From: Gammaproteobacteria bacterium
GTDB lineage: Bacteria > Pseudomonadota > Gammaproteobacteria > Eutrophobiales > Eutrophobiaceae
Direction: 5' to 3'
DNA: 64,000 nucleotides
Assembly (NCBI GenBank): GCA_022826885.1
Contig: JAJDUB010000002.1
Coordinates: forward strand, 62,001 to 126,000
Both the position numbers and the translations under genes were made by a program. Below the pieces are notes generated by a model. It saw only the letters and a list, made by a program, of their open reading frames with translations. It was not told the origin of the DNA and did not search any database. Every line of letters begins with the position of its first letter. The first letter of the stretch is position 1. Of this stretch, positions 43,044 through 58,238 are shown one piece after another.

Positions 43044-46000
43044 TCAGGCCATGCCCGCAGGCGGTTTGTCGACAAAGCCAGCGGGGTTGCGCCGGCGGGC
43101 CAGCAGGTTGTCGATTTCCCAGCGGGCGGCTGGTTCGACGTCTGTGAGGCAGGTAGTTACACCGTTCAGTTGTTTGGCGACCGGCAGGCCGTTCCTGAAC
43201 AATACCCTGTTGGTATGCAGCGCCGGGATGCGTTCGCCGGGTAATATGATGCCGACCAGGTTCAGCGGGTCGGCGGCGGAGATGACGACGGGGGGCAGTT
43301 CCTGCGGTGCGTTTTTCTGTTTCCTCAGCAGTGCGATGGCCTCCGGCCGGGCGAACTGTTCTCCCGAGCAGCCCTCGACGAAGTACCCGCCGCGGATCTC
43401 GCCCCGCGCTTCCATGCGCCGGCACACATACAGCAGTTCCCTCCACGGCGGCAGGTCGGGCTCCCGTTCCAGAACCTTGCGGAACAGGACCCCGTAACGT
43501 TTGAGCAAGGTATCGACGACGGCAGCCAGCGTGTTTTCATCGGTGCCCGGCCAGACGTTCCTGGCCGGGGGGTCAGGGGTTTCCGGTGCGTAGGCAATGG
43601 TCGACCAGCGGCCTGCGGCATCGACGCTGTTCATGACGGACACTCGCCTGCGCCGGTTCTTCCGGCCGTAACCGGGACGCCTGCTCTCCGGCGTGATCAG
43701 CGCTCGCAACCCCGCGTAGCTGTCGGAGGTGACCGCTCCGCGGGCCGCAAGTTCCGCCAACGCGGTTTCCACCTGCGTGCGCAACAGGCCGGTATGTTGA
43801 ACCAGGTCCAGGAAAAAAGACGCTCCCCGGCGCCGCAGGACGTCCAGGGTTTTTTCGGCCTTGGACGATAACTTCCTGTCCTGTATCGCTTCGGTGGAAT
43901 TCAGTTTATGCCACAGGTCCAGGTGTTCGCGATCCAGCAACGTGATTGGTGTATTTCTCAGCAATACCGCGTTGCCGGCAGACGCTTGCTCCAGGTTCGG
44001 CTTGTGCCTGGCGGAAGGCAGGCGGGCCCAGGCGATGCGTCCGCTGCTGCACAGCCGGTCCAGGGCCGCGCCTGAGTAATCGTTCAGGCGGGCCAGCAGG
44101 ATATCCTTCTCCCACGCTGCCGCGGGGATGGAATATCCCTCCAGTTTTTCCAGCGCGGCCAACAGCGCGCTGTCTCCCTCGGGCCGGATTTCCCCCATGC
44201 CGTGCCAGGCAAACAGGAACCGCATATAGTCGGCGGCCGGCACCGGTTGGATTTCCTGCCGTAACGATTGAATGGTGTAGCGGTGCATCCGGGCCAGCAG
44301 ACCCCGCTCACACCACTCCGTCTCCACAGCATCCGGACTGAACCGTCCCTGCATGGCATAGCCCTCATTCTGTAATGCCAGCAGAGCGACATTCACCTCG
44401 GTTCCGGTTGCTTCAAACAATTCGGCCAACTCCGCTTCCGCCACGGGTCCGCTGCATTCAAGCCGGGCGCGGATGAGTTCGATCAGGGCGGATTCTTTGG
44501 TCCAGTTCGCTGAATAAGGGGCCGCCTCCGGCGGCATGTTATCTGACTGGATTCCCGCATGCGCGGGAATGACGGTGGGGGTTGCGGGAGTGGTGGTGGT
44601 CGGGGACAGACTTAAGTCCGTCCCCTGGGTAGATTCCTCATCTCCGCCGGCATACACCGCTGTAACCTGGGGCAGGCGTTCGGCGCAGGCCCACAGTGTC
44701 TGTTTCCCGGTGCGTATGACGGTCGCGCGTTGCTCCTCCTCAAGCTGGGCAAGCCAGGCGCGGCCGTCCGCCGCCGCCGGGTTGGCGCCGTTGATTTCCC
44801 GTTCGGTCATGACACCCGTCAACATCAGGGCATCGTACAATTCATCCGGATCGTTAAAGGAAGGCCAGGCTTCATTACGCACCCGGGCGATGGCTTCCGG
44901 GCTCAAACGAGCCAGGTCCGCAGCGTCGGCTGGATCCAGGAAGCGCCTGGCAATGACCGCATTGGTGCGGCGCTCTTCCGCGGGCGCGTCATCCAGGAAC
45001 GCATACGGGCGCGCGTTCAGGATTTCCTGCGCCAGGGGAGAAGGGCCGCCCAGATCCCGGCAGTGGAACCGGATGCGCCCGTCTTCGTATGCGCGTAATA
45101 CTTCTTCGAGCCCGGTAATATCCATCAGGTCGTTCAGGCAGTCGTCAACGGTTTGTTCGACCAGCGGATGCTGCGGTATCTCCCTTTCCCCGATGAGGTT
45201 GTCCTGGCAGGCCAGTTGATCAGGGAAGACTACCGCCATCAGGTCTTCCGCGTCGCTGCGCTGGAACTGCGCGGGCACTTTCTGCCCGCCGTTGTTGCGC
45301 CTGACGGCCAGGGCCGTGGTGGCGTTCCAGCGCCAGTGGGTCGGGAACATGGGCGTTGCCAGCAGCGCCTGGGTGACCGTTTCCCTGACCCCGGCAGATT
45401 TCAGGTAACGGGTCACGTCTTCCAGGGGGAAACTGTGGATCGCGCCCAGGGAGATGACGATGCTGTCATCCAGGGCCGCGGCCTGCAATTCGAAGTTGAA
45501 CTGGCGGCAGAAACGTTTGCGCAGGGCCAGCCCCCAGGCGCGGTTGATGCGGGACCCGTAAGGACTGTGCAGCACCAGGTGCTGGTCCCCGGCCTCGTCA
45601 AAGAACCGCTCGAATACGATATCCTGCCGGGTCGGTACGCGTCCCAGGGCGGCGCGGGCGCCGGCCAGGTGGTCGGTCAACTGGCGGGCAGCCGATTCGT
45701 CCAGTTTTAACTCGTCAACCAGCCAGCGGTATGCGGCGTCCATTCCTTCAGTCAGCTTTTCATCCATGGCGCCGCGCAGGCGCGAGACCGAGTCGCTGAG
45801 TTCATCCGACCGGCCCGGCGCTTCGCCGAACCAGAACGGGATATTGGGAGGCTGGCCCTGTGCGTCCGCCACCCGCACCTTGCTCTGTTCGACCTTGAGG
45901 ATTCGATAGGAGGTGTTGCCCAGTTGGAAGATGTCCCCGGGCAGGCTCTCGAAAGCGAAATCCTCGTCCAGTGTCCCGATAAAATGGCCGTCCGGTTCCA

Positions 46001-47507
46001 GCACCACGTCGTAATCGAACTGGTCCGGTATCACCCCGCCGTTGGTCACGGCTGTGAGCCTGGCGCTCTTCCTGGGCCTGATGCGCCTGTTTACCGTGTC
46101 ATGGTGGATGTAACGGCTGCGCCGGCCGCGCCGGGTCGAAAACCCCTGCGCCAGCATGCCCAGCACCTCCGTGAATTTCTGCGGGACCAGGCCCCGGTAG
46201 GGGTAGGCCAGTGTCACCTGCCGGAACAACTCGTCTTCCTGCAATTCACCGCAGGCAGCCTCCGCAACCAGGTGCTGGGCCAGCACATCCAGGTGGCCCC
46301 CGGGTATGCTGAGCCGGTCCAGTTCATCGCGCCGCACCGCGTCCAGTAACGCTGCGCATTCCACCAGGTCGTCCCGGCTGAGAGGGAACAGGCGGCCCCT
46401 GGGGGTTGCTCCCAGGTGGTGGCCGGAGCGTCCCACCCGTTGCAGGAACACGGCGATGGACCGCGGCGAACCCAGTTGGCAGACCAGGTCGATATCACCG
46501 ATATCGATCCCCAGTTCCAGGGATGCGGTCGCGACCAGGGCCTTGAGTTCTCCCCGTTTCAGTCGTTGTTCGGCGTTAAGGCGATGTTCCTTCGCCAGGC
46601 TGCCGTGATGGGCTGTAACGTATTCTTCACCGACTCGTTCCGCCAGGGCGCGGGCTGCGCGCTCGGCCAGGCGCCGGGTATTGACGAAGATCAGCGTGGT
46701 TCTGTGCTGACTGATCAGATTGGCCAACTCCCCATATAGTTCCTGCCATACCTCGCCGGCCATCACTGCTTCCAGGGGCGAATCCGGGAGTTGAAGCGCA
46801 ATATCGACCTGCCTGACATGCCCGCGATCCAGGATGTTGCAATGTTCTTCCCGGTTCCCGACCAGGAACCGGGCAATCTCTTCTATGGGCCGTTGCGTCG
46901 CGGACAGGCCGATGCGCACGGGAGCGCGGTTGGTCAGCGCTTCCAGCCGTTCCAGCGATAACGCCAGGTGTGCGCCCCGCTTGTTCGGCGCCAAGGCATG
47001 GATCTCGTCGACGATGACGTTGCGCACGGTTTGCAGCATCTTCCTCCCGGAACTGCTGGTCAGCAGGATATAGAGGGATTCCGGGGTGGTCACCAGGATA
47101 TGGGGCGGTACCCGCCGCATGCGCTCGCGCTCTGACTGCGTGGTGTCGCCGGTGCGCACCAGGGCGCGGATATCCACCTCCGGCAATCCCTGCGCCTGCA
47201 TCATGTCCCGGATGCCCTGCAGCGGCCCCTGCAGGTTCTTCTGTATATCGTTGGACAGGGCTTTCAGGGGGGAGACATACAGGATATACGTCTCGTCAGC
47301 CAGTCCCCCGGCCAGCGCTTCGCGCACCAGGTCGTCAATCGCCGCGAGAAACGCAGCCAGGGTCTTGCCGCTGCCGGTCGGCGCCGCGATCAGGGTATGA
47401 CCGCCCTGTTTTATCGCAGGCCAGGCATCTTCCTGCACCGGCGTAGGTCCGGTGAATTCACCGTGAAACCAAGCCGAGGTAACCGGGTGGAAAATATCGG
47501 TTGACAT
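43044..47507 (-). CDS. lhr: Long-form ATP-dependent helicase Lhr
   Basis: A 1487-residue SF2 helicase, the long gammaproteobacterial Lhr type. Near the N-terminus: [52 protein letters not shown] and [37 protein letters not shown]. Winged-helix and Lhr core domains and a long C-terminal extension (Lhr-CTD) follow. A linker near residue ~985 reads [19 protein letters not shown], which is the in-frame translation of a dispersed repeat. Thought to act in DNA repair, as a 3'-5' translocase. Confidence 0.95.
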   Translation of the reverse strand: MSTDIFHPVTSAWFHGEFTGPTPVQEDAWPAIKQGGHTLIAAPTGSGKTLAAFLAAIDDLVREALAGGLADETYILYVSPLKALSNDIQKNLQGPLQGIRDMMQAQGLPEVDIRALVRTGDTTQSERERMRRVPPHILVTTPESLYILLTSSSGRKMLQTVRNVIVDEIHALAPNKRGAHLALSLERLEALTNRAPVRIGLSATQRPIEEIARFLVGNREEHCNILDRGHVRQVDIALQLPDSPLEAVMAGEVWQELYGELANLISQHRTTLIFVNTRRLAERAARALAERVGEEYVTAHHGSLAKEHRLNAEQRLKRGELKALVATASLELGIDIGDIDLVCQLGSPRSIAVFLQRVGRSGHHLGATPRGRLFPLSRDDLVECAALLDAVRRDELDRLSIPGGHLDVLAQHLVAEAACGELQEDELFRQVTLAYPYRGLVPQKFTEVLGMLAQGFSTRRGRRSRYIHHDTVNRRIRPRKSARLTAVTNGGVIPDQFDYDVVLEPDGHFIGTLDEDFAFESLPGDIFQLGNTSYRILKVEQSKVRVADAQGQPPNIPFWFGEAPGRSDELSDSVSRLRGAMDEKLTEGMDAAYRWLVDELKLDESAARQLTDHLAGARAALGRVPTRQDIVFERFFDEAGDQHLVLHSPYGSRINRAWGLALRKRFCRQFNFELQAAALDDSIVISLGAIHSFPLEDVTRYLKSAGVRETVTQALLATPMFPTHWRWNATTALAVRRNNGGQKVPAQFQRSDAEDLMAVVFPDQLACQDNLIGEREIPQHPLVEQTVDDCLNDLMDITGLEEVLRAYEDGRIRFHCRDLGGPSPLAQEILNARPYAFLDDAPAEERRTNAVIARRFLDPADAADLARLSPEAIARVRNEAWPSFNDPDELYDALMLTGVMTEREINGANPAAADGRAWLAQLEEEQRATVIRTGKQTLWACAERLPQVTAVYAGGDEESTQGTDLSLSPTTTTPATPTVIPAHAGIQSDNMPPEAAPYSANWTKESALIELIRARLECSGPVAEAELAELFEATGTEVNVALLALQNEGYAMQGRFSPDAVETEWCERGLLARMHRYTIQSLRQEIQPVPAADYMRFLFAWHGMGEIRPEGDSALLAALEKLEGYSIPAAAWEKDILLARLNDYSGAALDRLCSSGRIAWARLPSARHKPNLEQASAGNAVLLRNTPITLLDREHLDLWHKLNSTEAIQDRKLSSKAEKTLDVLRRRGASFFLDLVQHTGLLRTQVETALAELAARGAVTSDSYAGLRALITPESRRPGYGRKNRRRRVSVMNSVDAAGRWSTIAYAPETPDPPARNVWPGTDENTLAAVVDTLLKRYGVLFRKVLEREPDLPPWRELLYVCRRMEARGEIRGGYFVEGCSGEQFARPEAIALLRKQKNAPQELPPVVISAADPLNLVGIILPGERIPALHTNRVLFRNGLPVAKQLNGVTTCLTDVEPAARWEIDNLLARRRNPAGFVDKPPAGMA
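44546..44625. repeat. Two palindromic repeats inserted in frame within lhr
   Basis: On the plus strand, ACTGGATTCCCGCATGCGCGGGAATGACGG (shown in part: ATTCCCGC/GCGGGAAT) is the same dRS3-like unit as in the dnaJ-dapB gap. A 24-bp near-palindrome follows at 44602-44625 (GGGGAC.GACTTAAGTC.GTCCCC). Both lie in the same linker and keep the reading frame. Confidence 0.85.
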
Positions 47508-47561
47508 AGACCGACAGTTTATCTAAAAGTCGGGTAAATAGCAGGACAACCGGATGATTAT

Positions 47562-47963
47562 ATGAGTAAAGAAATGCTGGTCCATGAGGGGGGCTGTCAT
47601 TGCGGTGCAGTCCGGTTCGAGGTGGACGCCCCGGCGGCGGTGACCGTACTGGACTGCAACTGCTCCATCTGCCGTATGAGCGGCTACCTGCACCTTCAGG
47701 TCCCGAAATCGCGCTTCCGGCTGCTGCGGGGTGAGGATGCCCTGTCGATTTACACTTTCAATACCGGCACCGCACAACACTATTTCTGCGGCGCCTGCGG
47801 CGTGAAATCATTCTACGTGCCCCGGTCTTATCCCGAGGGGTACAGCATCAATCTCAACTGCCTGGACAGGGCGCAAATAAAGAACGTTACGGTTGAGAAG
47901 TTCGACGGCGACAACTGGGAAGCGGCTTACGACAGGAAAAAACATGCTCCGCAAAATAACTGA
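47562..47963 (+). CDS. GFA family (glutathione-dependent formaldehyde-activating-like) protein
   Basis: A 133-residue zinc protein. GGCHCGAVRFEVDAPAAVTVLDCNCSICRMSG holds the CxC and CxxC Zn ligands, and HYFCGACGVKSFYVPRSYPEGYSINLNCLD the remaining ones. The fold is shared with Gfa and CENP-V. Relatives are often detoxification enzymes, but the actual activity here is not known. Divergent from lhr. Confidence 0.9.
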   Translation: MSKEMLVHEGGCHCGAVRFEVDAPAAVTVLDCNCSICRMSGYLHLQVPKSRFRLLRGEDALSIYTFNTGTAQHYFCGACGVKSFYVPRSYPEGYSINLNCLDRAQIKNVTVEKFDGDNWEAAYDRKKHAPQNN

Positions 47964-48016
47964 ATATTGGGGGTTCTGATTAAGTCAGGCGTGACGTAAT
48001 CTCAAACCTGAACCAA

Positions 48017-48442
48017 CTAAGCAGCCCGGTCGGCAATAACAAGGCTTTGACCAAGAACCCTGAGAGCCTTCTCAACCTGGCCTATATGGGAACGGTGGTC
48101 CGGATCAAGCAGCTTGCGGACCGCGCCTTCACTTAACCCCAGCCTCCGGGCGAGAGCGGTTTTTGTCATGCCCTGCCTGCGCATTGCCGAGTAGAGAGCC
48201 AGTTTGGATGCAACAATCAGCGGTACGGAGATGAGTTCCTGACCTTTAATGACAGCACTCGGTACGGGTATATCTTCACGGGCATAGACGCATGCGCTCA
48301 ACGCGGCTACTAAAGCATCTATAGCCTGGGTCAGCGCATCCCGCCTGTCAATGCCACAGGTAAGTGCTTCGGGAATATCGGGAAAGGAAACGGAAAAACC
48401 GTCTCCTTCAGGCGCCAATATGCAAGGGTAGGCGTACTGCAT
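48017..48442 (-). CDS. hicB: HicB-like antitoxin with C-terminal HTH (no HicA seen)
   Basis: A 141-residue protein. N-terminal HicB fold: YPCILAPEGDGFSVSFPDIPEALTCGIDRRDALTQAIDALVAAL. C-terminal XRE helix-turn-helix: GMTKTALARRLGLSEGAVRKLLDPDHRSHIGQVEKAL. No hicA-sized ORF is adjacent on either side (next gene upstream begins 86 bp away), so this is an orphan antitoxin-type regulator. Confidence 0.8.
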   Translation of the reverse strand: MQYAYPCILAPEGDGFSVSFPDIPEALTCGIDRRDALTQAIDALVAALSACVYAREDIPVPSAVIKGQELISVPLIVASKLALYSAMRRQGMTKTALARRLGLSEGAVRKLLDPDHRSHIGQVEKALRVLGQSLVIADRAA

Positions 48443-48527
48443 TTCCGATCATGACTGTCCAATTTCGTACTTAAAGCTACGAAATCACGATAGTATCATA
48501 AACTGTCAAGTGAATAAAATTATGCGG

Positions 48528-49142
48528 TCAAATACTTGACATCGCGGGATGTAACTTCTTTTTCAGCTTTTCCAGGTCGGCGGGGACATCCAGGTCAAAT
48601 TCGGCTTCGGGTATGGGGAGTGTCTTGACTCGTGCGGCATTGTTTTTCAGGAGGGGCTTGGCCCCCGCGTCGCCCTCCAGGGCCAGGACCTGCGGGTAGA
48701 ATTCAGCGGGAATTATCGCAGGCGTGCCGACGGTGCCGGCATAAGCGCTTGCCGTAATTTCAGACGGAAAGGCAAACCAAAGGTTGAGCAGTCGGCGCAG
48801 GTGCTCCCCGGTGACCAGCGCCTGGTCGCACAGGGTAATCATAACGGCCCGGCAATCCGGTTCTACACTGTTCAGTCCGGCCTTGAGAGAGGATGCCAGC
48901 CCCTGTTGCCAGTGTTCATTGAGAACGACATTTACCGGCAGGTCGCTGGCAGACTGCGCCACTGCCTCCGAGTTCGCCCCGACTACGACGGTAATCCTGT
49001 CAATGGGAAATAACGCCGAAAGCTTGTCGACCGCTTGCCGCACCAGGCTGGAACCGTTTATTTCTACCAATTGTTTACACCGGCCGTACCTGCTCGAACC
49101 GCCCGCCGCCAGGACAATCGCCGATAATTTGCCGGTATCCAT
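48528..49142 (-). CDS. MocA/MobA-like nucleotidyltransferase
   Basis: A 204-residue enzyme from the ATG at 49142; the track extends 68 residues upstream into the carA promoter region. LSAIVLAAGGSSRYGRCKQLVEINGSSLVRQAV is the NTP-transferase motif of the molybdenum-cofactor cytidylyltransferase (MocA) and related families. MITLCDQALVTGEHL holds a metal-binding Asp. Which cofactor is modified is not clear; no molybdenum enzyme is in the window. Divergent from carA. Confidence 0.85.
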   Translation of the reverse strand: MDTGKLSAIVLAAGGSSRYGRCKQLVEINGSSLVRQAVDKLSALFPIDRITVVVGANSEAVAQSASDLPVNVVLNEHWQQGLASSLKAGLNSVEPDCRAVMITLCDQALVTGEHLRRLLNLWFAFPSEITASAYAGTVGTPAIIPAEFYPQVLALEGDAGAKPLLKNNAARVKTLPIPEAEFDLDVPADLEKLKKKLHPAMSSI

Positions 49143-49277
49143 AACAGTATGATGATGAAGAAAAATATCGCTGTCAAAATGAATACATGATTCCCTGGTG
49201 CGAGAGGTCAGGGGGAAACAGGAAAAACCAATCGACACCCAACCCCCTGATTTAGTACACTGTACAACATCGGTAAG

Positions 49278-49307
49278 CGGGAGTAATCGGGAGGTTGCTC
49301 CCGTTTT
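49278..49307 (+). promoter_or_regulatory. Possible attenuator in the carA leader
   Basis: CGGGAG-GTTG-CTCCCG followed by TTTT (49288-49307) is a terminator-like hairpin. A second CGGGAG at 49278-49283 could pair with the same CTCCCG, giving a mutually exclusive alternative. It lies 31 bp before the carA start. Suggestive of regulated termination; untested. Confidence 0.45.
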
Positions 49308-49337
49308 GTATGTGTATTGCTTCTGCGGAGGAATTTC

Positions 49338-50468
<1,131 letters not shown>

Positions 50469-50477
50469 GCCCGGCTA

Positions 50478-50582
50478 CAGGTTGGGATGGCCTTTTCAAG
50501 ACACGCTGTAAATACATCCCTGTACGCTCGCTTCCAGCCATCCATGGCTTCCAGACGGTCTTGAAAAGGCCATCCCAACCTG
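50478..50582 (+). repeat. Dispersed 105-bp palindromic element, copy B
   Basis: Outer arms CAGGTTGGGATGGCCTTTTC and its complement. The interior has ACACGCTGTAAATACATCCC, as in copy A (32345-32448, opposite orientation), followed by a CCATCCATGG-centred hairpin. It fills the carA-carB gap, so both are probably still cotranscribed through it. Confidence 0.85.
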
Positions 50583-50603
50583 TCGAGACTCCGTTTTAAG
50601 AAT

Positions 50604-53809
<3,206 letters not shown>

Positions 53810-53813
<4 letters not shown>

Positions 53814-54286
53814 ACAGAATGCCGATGACAGCAGAAGGCGCCGAACGGTTGCGCCGCCAACTGGACGAATTGAAATCAGTCGAGCGCCCCAGGGTAATCC
53901 AGGCCCTGGCGGAGGCCAGGGCCCATGGCGATCTCAGCGAAAATGCGGAATATCATGCCGCGCGCGAGCGCCAGGGTTTTATCGAGGGCCGTATCGCGAC
54001 CATTGAAGAGGCCCTGGCCATCGCAGAAATCATTGATGTGACGAAAATCGACGCGGAAGGAAAAATCGTCTTCGGCGCCACGATCGAATTATTCAACCTT
54101 GATACCGAACAGGAAGTCCGCTACCAGATCGTCGGGGAGATGGAAGCGGATATCGACCAGGGGCTGCTGTCCGTGACCGCCCCGATAGCCCGCGCCATGA
54201 TCGGCAAGGAGGAGGGCGATGTAATCCAGGTCAATGCCCCCGGGGGGATTGTCGAATACGAAGTACTGTCGGTTGCGTATATTTGA
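53810..54286 (+). CDS. greA: Transcription elongation factor GreA
   Basis: Rescues backtracked RNA polymerase. From the ATG at 53810 it is 158 residues and opens [21 protein letters not shown], aligning with GreA. The coiled coil ([36 protein letters not shown]) bears the acidic tip DLSENAEY. C-terminal FKBP-like domain: [21 protein letters not shown]. carB-greA-rlmE spacing is very tight. Confidence 0.97.
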
Positions 54287-54901
54287 ATGTCAAAAAGCAG
54301 CAAACGCTGGTTGCAGGAACATAACCGGGACCGGTACGTCAACCTGGCCAGGAGCAGGCAACTACGTTCCCGCGCGGTGTTCAAGCTGGAGGAACTGGAT
54401 CGGCGCCACAAGCTGTTCCGCCCCGGACAGACGGTGGTGGACCTGGGCGCGGCGCCGGGGAGCTGGTCAGCCTACGTGGTTGAAAAAGTGAGGCCCGGCG
54501 GGAAGGTCATCGCTGTCGATTTGCTGGACATGCAACCCATCGCCGGCGTGGTCTTCCTGCAAGCCGACCTGAACGATGCGGAAAGACTGCAATACTGTAT
54601 TGCCGAACTGGGTGAAAACAGCGCCGACCTTGTAATTTCGGATATGGCCCCCAATTTATCAGGTATAGCCGCTGTGGATCAGGCCGGCAGCCTGAACCTT
54701 GCAGAATCCGCATACCGGGTAGCGTGTTCCGTGCTTCGGGAAAAGGGGCATTTTCTGGTAAAGCTGTTTCAGGGCAGCGACAGCGCCGCATTCGGAAAGC
54801 AATTGGCTGAGAAATTTGATAAAGTATTGCAGGTCAAGCCACGGGCGTCCAGGGCGAACTCCAGCGAGTTATACATCCTGGCAAAAGGCTATACTATGTA
54901 G
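54287..54901 (+). CDS. rlmE: 23S rRNA (uridine-2'-O)-methyltransferase RlmE (FtsJ)
   Basis: Methylates U2552 of 23S rRNA. 204 residues. SAM-binding VVDLGAAPGSWSAYVVEKV, catalytic Asp in VISDMAPNLSG, Lys in HFLVKLFQGSD and the Lys in the N-terminal RSRAVFKLEELD complete the K-D-K-E set. Starts immediately at the greA stop and is followed by ftsH, the classic arrangement. No yhbY gene is present on the opposite strand. Confidence 0.97.
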   Translation: MSKSSKRWLQEHNRDRYVNLARSRQLRSRAVFKLEELDRRHKLFRPGQTVVDLGAAPGSWSAYVVEKVRPGGKVIAVDLLDMQPIAGVVFLQADLNDAERLQYCIAELGENSADLVISDMAPNLSGIAAVDQAGSLNLAESAYRVACSVLREKGHFLVKLFQGSDSAAFGKQLAEKFDKVLQVKPRASRANSSELYILAKGYTM

Positions 54902-54941
54902 TAAACCGGTTATTTAAGGAACAGCGTAGGCGTAAGGCGTT

Positions 54942-56870
54942 ATGTTAAAGAGTATATTGTTATGGGTAGTCATCGCCCTGGTCATGATGATGGTATTCCA
55001 GAATTTCGGGGTCCGTCCCGTTGATACCACCATCCCCTATTCACAGTTTATCCTGGATGTAAAAACCGGCAAGGTAAACTCCGTCACGATCGAAGGCAGC
55101 ACCATTTCCGGCAGCCTGGCCGATGGCACCCGGTTCAACACCTACAGTCCGGAAACCAGCAATGATGCCTTGATCGGCACCCTGCTGGACAACAACGTGG
55201 AGGTGCTGGCTTCGGAGCCCAACAAGAATTCGTTCTGGGCCCATGCCTTTATCTCCTGGTTCCCTATCCTGCTGTTACTGGGAATCTGGATTTACTTCAT
55301 GCGCCAGATGCAGGGCGGCGGCAGTGGCCGTGGCGCGTTGTCGTTCGGCAAGAGCCGGGCGCGCCTGTTGAATGAAGACCAGGTCAAGATTACCTTTAAC
55401 GATGTTGCCGGCGTCGAGGAGGCGAAGGAAGAAGTCGTCGAGCTGGTCGAATTCCTGCGCGACCCGGGCAAGTTCCAGAAACTGGGCGGCAAGATACCGC
55501 GCGGCGTATTGATGGTAGGCTCGCCCGGCACCGGGAAGACCCTGCTGGCCAAGGCGATAGCCGGCGAGGCGCAGGTGCCGTTCTTTACCATTTCCGGTTC
55601 GGATTTTGTGGAAATGTTCGTCGGTGTCGGCGCTTCCAGGGTGCGTGACATGTTCGAACAGGCCAAAAAACACGCGCCGTGCATCATTTTCATTGACGAA
55701 ATCGATGCGGTGGGGCGCCACCGCGGCGCCGGTCTCGGCGGCGGCCACGATGAACGCGAACAGACGCTCAACCAGCTCCTGGTCGAAATGGACGGCTTTG
55801 AAGGCAACGAAGGAATCATCGTTATTGCGGCGACCAACCGGCCCGATGTGCTGGACCCGGCCCTGCTGCGCCCCGGGCGGTTTGACCGGCAGGTGGTTGT
55901 TCCGTTGCCGGACATCCGGGGGCGTGAACAGATACTCAAGGTGCATATGCGCAAGGTCGCATTGGCTGATGACGTGGATCCCTCCATCATCGCGCGCGGC
56001 ACACCCGGATTTTCCGGGGCTGACCTGGCCAACCTGATAAACGAAGCGGCGTTGTTCGCGGCCCGGGCCGACAAGAAACAGGTCGATATGGAAGAGTTTG
56101 AACGGGCCAAGGACAAGGTGATGATGGGCACTGAGCGGCGTTCCATGGTGATGAGCGATGAGGAAAAGAAACTCACCGCCTACCATGAAGCGGGCCATGC
56201 CATCGTCGGACGGCTCGTTCCCGGCCATGACCCGGTCTACAAGGTCACCATAATCCCGCGCGGGCGCGCCCTGGGCGTGACCATGTTCTTGCCGGAACAG
56301 GACAGGTTGAGCTACTCCCGGCAGTTTTTGCAGAGCCAGATCTGTTCCCTGTTCGGCGGGCGTATCGCCGAGAGCCTGATTTTCGGGGAAGATGCCGTGA
56401 CAACGGGCGCGAGCAACGATATAGAACGCGCCACGCTGCTGGCAAGAAACATGGTGACCAAGTGGGGCCTCTCCGAAAAAATGGGGCCGCTCGCATACCA
56501 GGAGGATGAAGGAGAGGTCTTCCTGGGGCATTCCGTGACCAAGCATTCAACTGTTTCCGCGGCGACGCAGAATGATATAGACGCAGAGGTGAGACGCCTC
56601 ATTGACCTGAACTATCAGCGCGCAAAGGAGTTGCTTGAGGCAAACATGGATAAACTGCACCTGATGGCGGACGCCCTCATCAAGTATGAAACCATCGATT
56701 CCGGCCAGATTGACAGTATCATGGAAGGAAACGAGCCGGGACCGCCGGCGGACTGGGGCAATGATAACAGGACGCGCGGCAAACAGGCCGGACCCGATGA
56801 AACACAGAAGAAAGATGAAGGTGAGCCAGTTGAAGGTCCTGCCATTGACGGGCCGGCGCGACCTGCCTGA
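54942..56870 (+). CDS. ftsH: ATP-dependent zinc metalloprotease FtsH
   Basis: A membrane-anchored quality-control protease of 642 residues. Two TM segments near residues 5-22 and 98-116 flank a periplasmic domain. AAA Walker [14 protein letters not shown], Walker [36 protein letters not shown]. Zinc site HEAGH in [14 protein letters not shown]. The C-terminal ~40 residues are charged and disordered. glmM follows 30 bp later; folP, usual here, is missing. Confidence 0.98.
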   Translation: MLKSILLWVVIALVMMMVFQNFGVRPVDTTIPYSQFILDVKTGKVNSVTIEGSTISGSLADGTRFNTYSPETSNDALIGTLLDNNVEVLASEPNKNSFWAHAFISWFPILLLLGIWIYFMRQMQGGGSGRGALSFGKSRARLLNEDQVKITFNDVAGVEEAKEEVVELVEFLRDPGKFQKLGGKIPRGVLMVGSPGTGKTLLAKAIAGEAQVPFFTISGSDFVEMFVGVGASRVRDMFEQAKKHAPCIIFIDEIDAVGRHRGAGLGGGHDEREQTLNQLLVEMDGFEGNEGIIVIAATNRPDVLDPALLRPGRFDRQVVVPLPDIRGREQILKVHMRKVALADDVDPSIIARGTPGFSGADLANLINEAALFAARADKKQVDMEEFERAKDKVMMGTERRSMVMSDEEKKLTAYHEAGHAIVGRLVPGHDPVYKVTIIPRGRALGVTMFLPEQDRLSYSRQFLQSQICSLFGGRIAESLIFGEDAVTTGASNDIERATLLARNMVTKWGLSEKMGPLAYQEDEGEVFLGHSVTKHSTVSAATQNDIDAEVRRLIDLNYQRAKELLEANMDKLHLMADALIKYETIDSGQIDSIMEGNEPGPPADWGNDNRTRGKQAGPDETQKKDEGEPVEGPAIDGPARPA

Positions 56871-56900
56871 AGCATAACAGGACAACCACGGATCAGGGAT

Positions 56901-58238
56901 ATGCAGGTTAATTCGCGCAAATATTTCAGTACGGACGGCATTCGCGGCAGGGTCGGCGAGGAACCCGTCACGCCGGATTTCGTTATGAAGCTGGGCTGGG
57001 CCATCGGTAAGGTGCTGCGCCAAAAAACCGCGGGTCCCATTCTTATCGGCAAGGATACCCGTGTGTCCGGTTACATGTTTGAATCGGCGCTGGAAGCAGG
57101 ATTATCTGCCGCAGGTGTCGATATCCGCCTGCTCGGGCCGGTGCCCACGCCGGCCGTCGCCTACCTGACAAAAAATACCCGCGCCGAGGCGGGGATTGTC
57201 ATCAGCGCTTCACACAACCCTTATTTCGATAACGGCATCAAGATCTTTTCCAGGAATGGCAGGAAACTGTCGGATGCCGTCGAATTACAGATAGAAAAGC
57301 AACTGGCCAACCCGCTCATGGTTGTTGAACCGGACAAGCTGGGCAAGGCGCGCCGGATCACGGATGCGGCGCGCAGGTACATAGAGTACTGCAAGAGCAG
57401 GGTCGATTGTGACCTGGGCGGAATTCGCATGGTAGTCGATTGCGCCAACGGCGCAGCCTACAGGATTGCTCCCAGGGTATTTGAAGAACTGGGCGCTGAA
57501 GTCCATGCGATCGGCGTGGAACCGGACGGTTTCAATATCAATGACGGTTGCGGCGCCACGAAGCCGGAGAGCCTGCAACAAATCGTGCTGAACAAAAACG
57601 CGGACGTCGGCATCTCGCTGGACGGAGACGCCGACAGGTTGATCATGGTCGATCATAAGGGTCAGCTTGTGGACGGTGATGAACTGCTCTACATCATTGC
57701 GAGACACCAGAGAAAGATGCTCAATGGAGGCGTTGTGGGTACCTTGATGAGCAACCTGGGGCTGGAACGGGCGTTGAAAGAGATGGGGTTTGAGTTTTTC
57801 CGGGCAAAGGTGGGGGATCGGTATGTCGCGGAAATGCTGGATGAAAAAAAACTGGTGCTGGGCGGAGAGCAGTCGGGCCATATCGTAAACAGGAATTTCT
57901 CCGATACGGGTGACGGCATCATTTCCGCCCTGCAGGTATTGAGCGCCATACGGCACACCGGGGAGAGTTTGCACTCCTTAAAAGCAGGCATGCAGAAATT
58001 TCCCCAGACATTGATGAATATAACCTTGCGCAAACCGGTGCGACTCAAGGATTATCCGGAGATAGACGGGATAGTGAAAGAAGTTGAAAAACAACTCGAG
58101 GAGCCCGGTCGGGTATTGTTGCGTCCATCCGGTACCGAGCCTGTGCTGCGGGTCATGGTGGAGGGCCGTGGCGCCGGGAAAGTCCGTAAGCTGACGCGCA
58201 AGCTGGCCGGGGATATTGACGAGTTGATCAGTGGATAG
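56901..58238 (+). CDS. glmM: Phosphoglucosamine mutase
   Basis: Converts glucosamine-6-P to glucosamine-1-P for UDP-GlcNAc synthesis. 445 residues. RKYFSTDGIRGRVGEEPVTPDF, the phosphoserine loop ISASHNPYFDNGIK, Mg-binding SLDGDADRLIM, sugar-binding GGEQSGHI, and RPSGTEPVLRVMVEG. Its stop overlaps the serA GTG start by 8 bp. Confidence 0.97.
   Translation: MQVNSRKYFSTDGIRGRVGEEPVTPDFVMKLGWAIGKVLRQKTAGPILIGKDTRVSGYMFESALEAGLSAAGVDIRLLGPVPTPAVAYLTKNTRAEAGIVISASHNPYFDNGIKIFSRNGRKLSDAVELQIEKQLANPLMVVEPDKLGKARRITDAARRYIEYCKSRVDCDLGGIRMVVDCANGAAYRIAPRVFEELGAEVHAIGVEPDGFNINDGCGATKPESLQQIVLNKNADVGISLDGDADRLIMVDHKGQLVDGDELLYIIARHQRKMLNGGVVGTLMSNLGLERALKEMGFEFFRAKVGDRYVAEMLDEKKLVLGGEQSGHIVNRNFSDTGDGIISALQVLSAIRHTGESLHSLKAGMQKFPQTLMNITLRKPVRLKDYPEIDGIVKEVEKQLEEPGRVLLRPSGTEPVLRVMVEGRGAGKVRKLTRKLAGDIDELISG

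Noticed and set aside
55275-56546. 423-residue minus-strand ORF
   Set aside because: Antisense shadow of ftsH; no motifs.
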